The notes under the pieces: generated by a model
The model's database searches: none
What the model was told of the DNA's origin: nothing
What the model saw: the letters and a program-made list of their open reading frames with translations, nothing else
Source of the DNA: Chamaecrista fasciculata
Lineage: Eukaryota; Streptophyta; Magnoliopsida; Fabales; Fabaceae
DNA length: 64,000 nt
Direction: 5' to 3'
Assembly: GCA_003254925.1 (NCBI GenBank)
Contig: QANZ01008267.1
Location: 62,119 to 126,118 of the forward strand
Shown here: piece by piece, positions 62,547 to 64,000 of the stretch
Layout: each line of letters starts with the position of its first letter
How positions within the stretch are numbered: position 1 is the first letter of the stretch
Program-made: the position numbers and the translations under genes

Positions 62547-62840
62547 TGTCCCACATCGGGAGGTTAGGTTACTAAAACCTTAACTTCTCCGACCTCTATA
62601 GTTAATTTTTAGGGTATAATTTTTCTAAAAGTTTATACTCATTAAAATAGTGTTTTATTGAGTTGATTGAACTACAGAGGACTAGTGTACAAGGATTATC
62701 AGATGTTTCGAGACGAAGCCAAGGGGTGTTGCCAGGAACTTTAGAGGCATTTTATAATACTTAATTATACTCTTCGACCTCAACAATTAACTTTTAGAAT
62801 GTGGTTCTTTAAGGATGCATAGTAGTTCCATTGAGAATGC
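62547..62840 (+). repeat. Possible degraded TRIM/LTR piece (TGTCCCACATCGG)
   Basis: Starts TGTCCCACATCGGGAGG, a common opening of small LTRs in plants. A diverged direct repeat follows: CTCCGACCTCTATAGTTAAT near 62586 against CTTCGACCTCAACAATTAAC near 62772, each followed by TTTTAG and a similar TTCTTTAA/TTTTTCTAA run. No primer-binding site was found, so this stays tentative. Confidence 0.4.
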
Positions 62841-64000
62841 TTATCTTTCACCATCTAATATATCTAATATATATAGTTATATATATACTCCTTTAGCCTG
62901 TACTCCACAAACCACAATCTGTGAATCAACTCTATTATATTATTTTGTTTTGGCCATTAATCAACTCTATTATATTGGTTACATTTAATTGTTATCATCG
63001 TTATTATTATAATTGCTTCTGCTAAGCTGGATATCTAATATTAATTAATCCAAAGATATATATATATATAGTAGCTATTTCGGCTGGCTGTTCATAAACC
63101 TTTACTTCTGCATGCTGCTATATATGCTGGATCAGATATTAAAGAGAATTCAGTATCATGGAGATGCGTGGATGTCTTTGTCAAATTAGACCAAAAGCTT
63201 GGTCTTAATTAGTATCTCTGCGCGCACCTACCACATATCAACCTGTTGCTTTGTTCACCTATATATATATGTTAATTATATTTCTTTTCCATTCTCATCA
63301 TCAGAGTAGATAACTTGGTATTAATTAATTGGAAGATTTAATTCATAACTGGTTTGAGGAATCTGATCGATCCAAGGTTTCGCTCATTGATTGTTATCCC
63401 TGCTGGTCCATCATTGGTGATAAAAAAAAGAAAATAGAACTTGTAGCATCAAATGCTGGGTAGTGCATAAAGCAATTAAAGTTAGTAGAAGAAGCAAAGG
63501 ATGGCCAATATGTTTACTTTCGTGTGAAGAAGATGGTGTCCAAGTCATATCTTTTATCAAACAACTTGACCTTAATTATAGATATATCATTTTATTATTA
63601 CATGGCAGTATGGCATCTAGGCCTAGCTAGCTACAGCATATATAGCTAGGTTGGGGGTAGCTACCTACCAACCCAATTTTTTGGTCTTTGACTTGTACCT
63701 CTTGGTTTTTGGTGTGTGAACCCTTGCACCATCTCATACCTAGTTAACTTCGCATACACATGTTTAGTTCTTAGGTATATATAAATTAATCATCGAAATT
63801 AGTTAAGTTGAGTACGTAATTAACCTTACCTTAATCCATATATCTAAGTTAGAGTGCTACGTGTACGAATCGAATCGATCATGTTGAAGTACTATATATG
63901 TTGACTTGCAAGGCACTAAATATGTCAGATATTTGATGTATTCGTCACATATTATAGCTATGATTAGGAATAGGAACAGCAGGAAGCAAAAGCCACAAGC
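62841..64000. other. Gene-free DNA to window end
   Basis: AT-rich, with TA runs near 63058-63070. Overlapping AC-element words ACCTACC (63663-63669) and ACCAACC (63667-63673) lie here. No gene recognised; this could be the promoter of a gene beyond the window or distal MYB upstream DNA. Confidence 0.4.
62924..62976 (-). repeat. Micro-insertion flanked by 18-bp direct repeats (site C)
   Basis: AATCAACTCTATTATATT occurs at 62924-62941 and 62959-62976, enclosing the 17-nt ATTTTGTTTTGGCCATT. On the minus strand the insert reads AATGGCCAAAACAAAAT, sharing the TGGCCAAAA core with two other sites in this window. Confidence 0.8.

Noticed and set aside
1-64000. CRISPR arrays, operons, rRNA or phage modules
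   Set aside because: The window is clearly plant nuclear DNA; the repeats present are transposon TIRs, LTRs and microsatellites without regular spacers.
1-64000. tRNA genes
   Set aside because: Only isolated B-box-like words were found (for example 51804-51815); no full cloverleaf could be folded by eye.

Overview
This window is nuclear DNA from a flowering plant, almost certainly a eudicot. It is AT-rich and sparsely genic. Its genes have many short exons separated by GT-AG introns, and their products belong to plant families: an R2R3-MYB, a KEULE-type SM protein, a class II photolyase, and DUF641 and DUF1442 proteins. I cannot name the species. Single N bases and N runs show that it is a draft assembly.

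Nine protein-coding genes could be reconstructed exon by exon, each with intact frame and splice sites. From left to right they are: a class II CPD photolyase (PHR1, + strand, 9651-13495, 9 exons, 493 aa); the SM protein KEULE (- strand, 14043-23161, 21 exons, 665 aa), convergent with the photolyase; a DUF641 IRK-interacting-protein-like gene (-, 25932-27488); a DHHC S-acyltransferase of the PAT13/PAT14 type (+, 32043-35031); a myeloid-leukemia-factor-like protein (+, 38146-40219, with a probable 5'UTR exon near 36.85-37.0 kb); an organellar ICT1/ArfB-like GGQ peptidyl-tRNA hydrolase (+, 41314-44008); a DUF1442 protein (-, 45210-45974); a maspardin-like alpha/beta-hydrolase (-, 50035-55129); and a MYB85/MYB42-type R2R3-MYB (-, 59476-60760) with a TATA box.

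These are unrelated housekeeping and developmental genes, not an operon or cluster. As I remember the Arabidopsis genome, several neighbours (photolyase with KEULE, release factor with DUF1442) are also neighbours there, which suggests conserved gene order. The regions at 1-8.6 kb, 27.5-31.2 kb, 45.9-50 kb, 55.1-59.4 kb and 60.8-64 kb carry no supportable gene.

The intergenic DNA is rich in small mobile elements: three members of a fold-back element family (two with perfect 9-bp target duplications, as for Mutator-like elements), a Copia-type solo LTR, two TRIM-like mini-retrotransposons with an initiator-Met tRNA primer-binding site, a partial GC-rich LTR beside an N gap, and SINE-like pieces. 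The most unusual observation is a set of five very short insertions (about 15-53 bp), each carrying an A/T homopolymer and flanked by direct repeats of 14-19 bp. Three of them share the core TGGCCAAAA. I found no evidence of a new defence or biosynthetic system.
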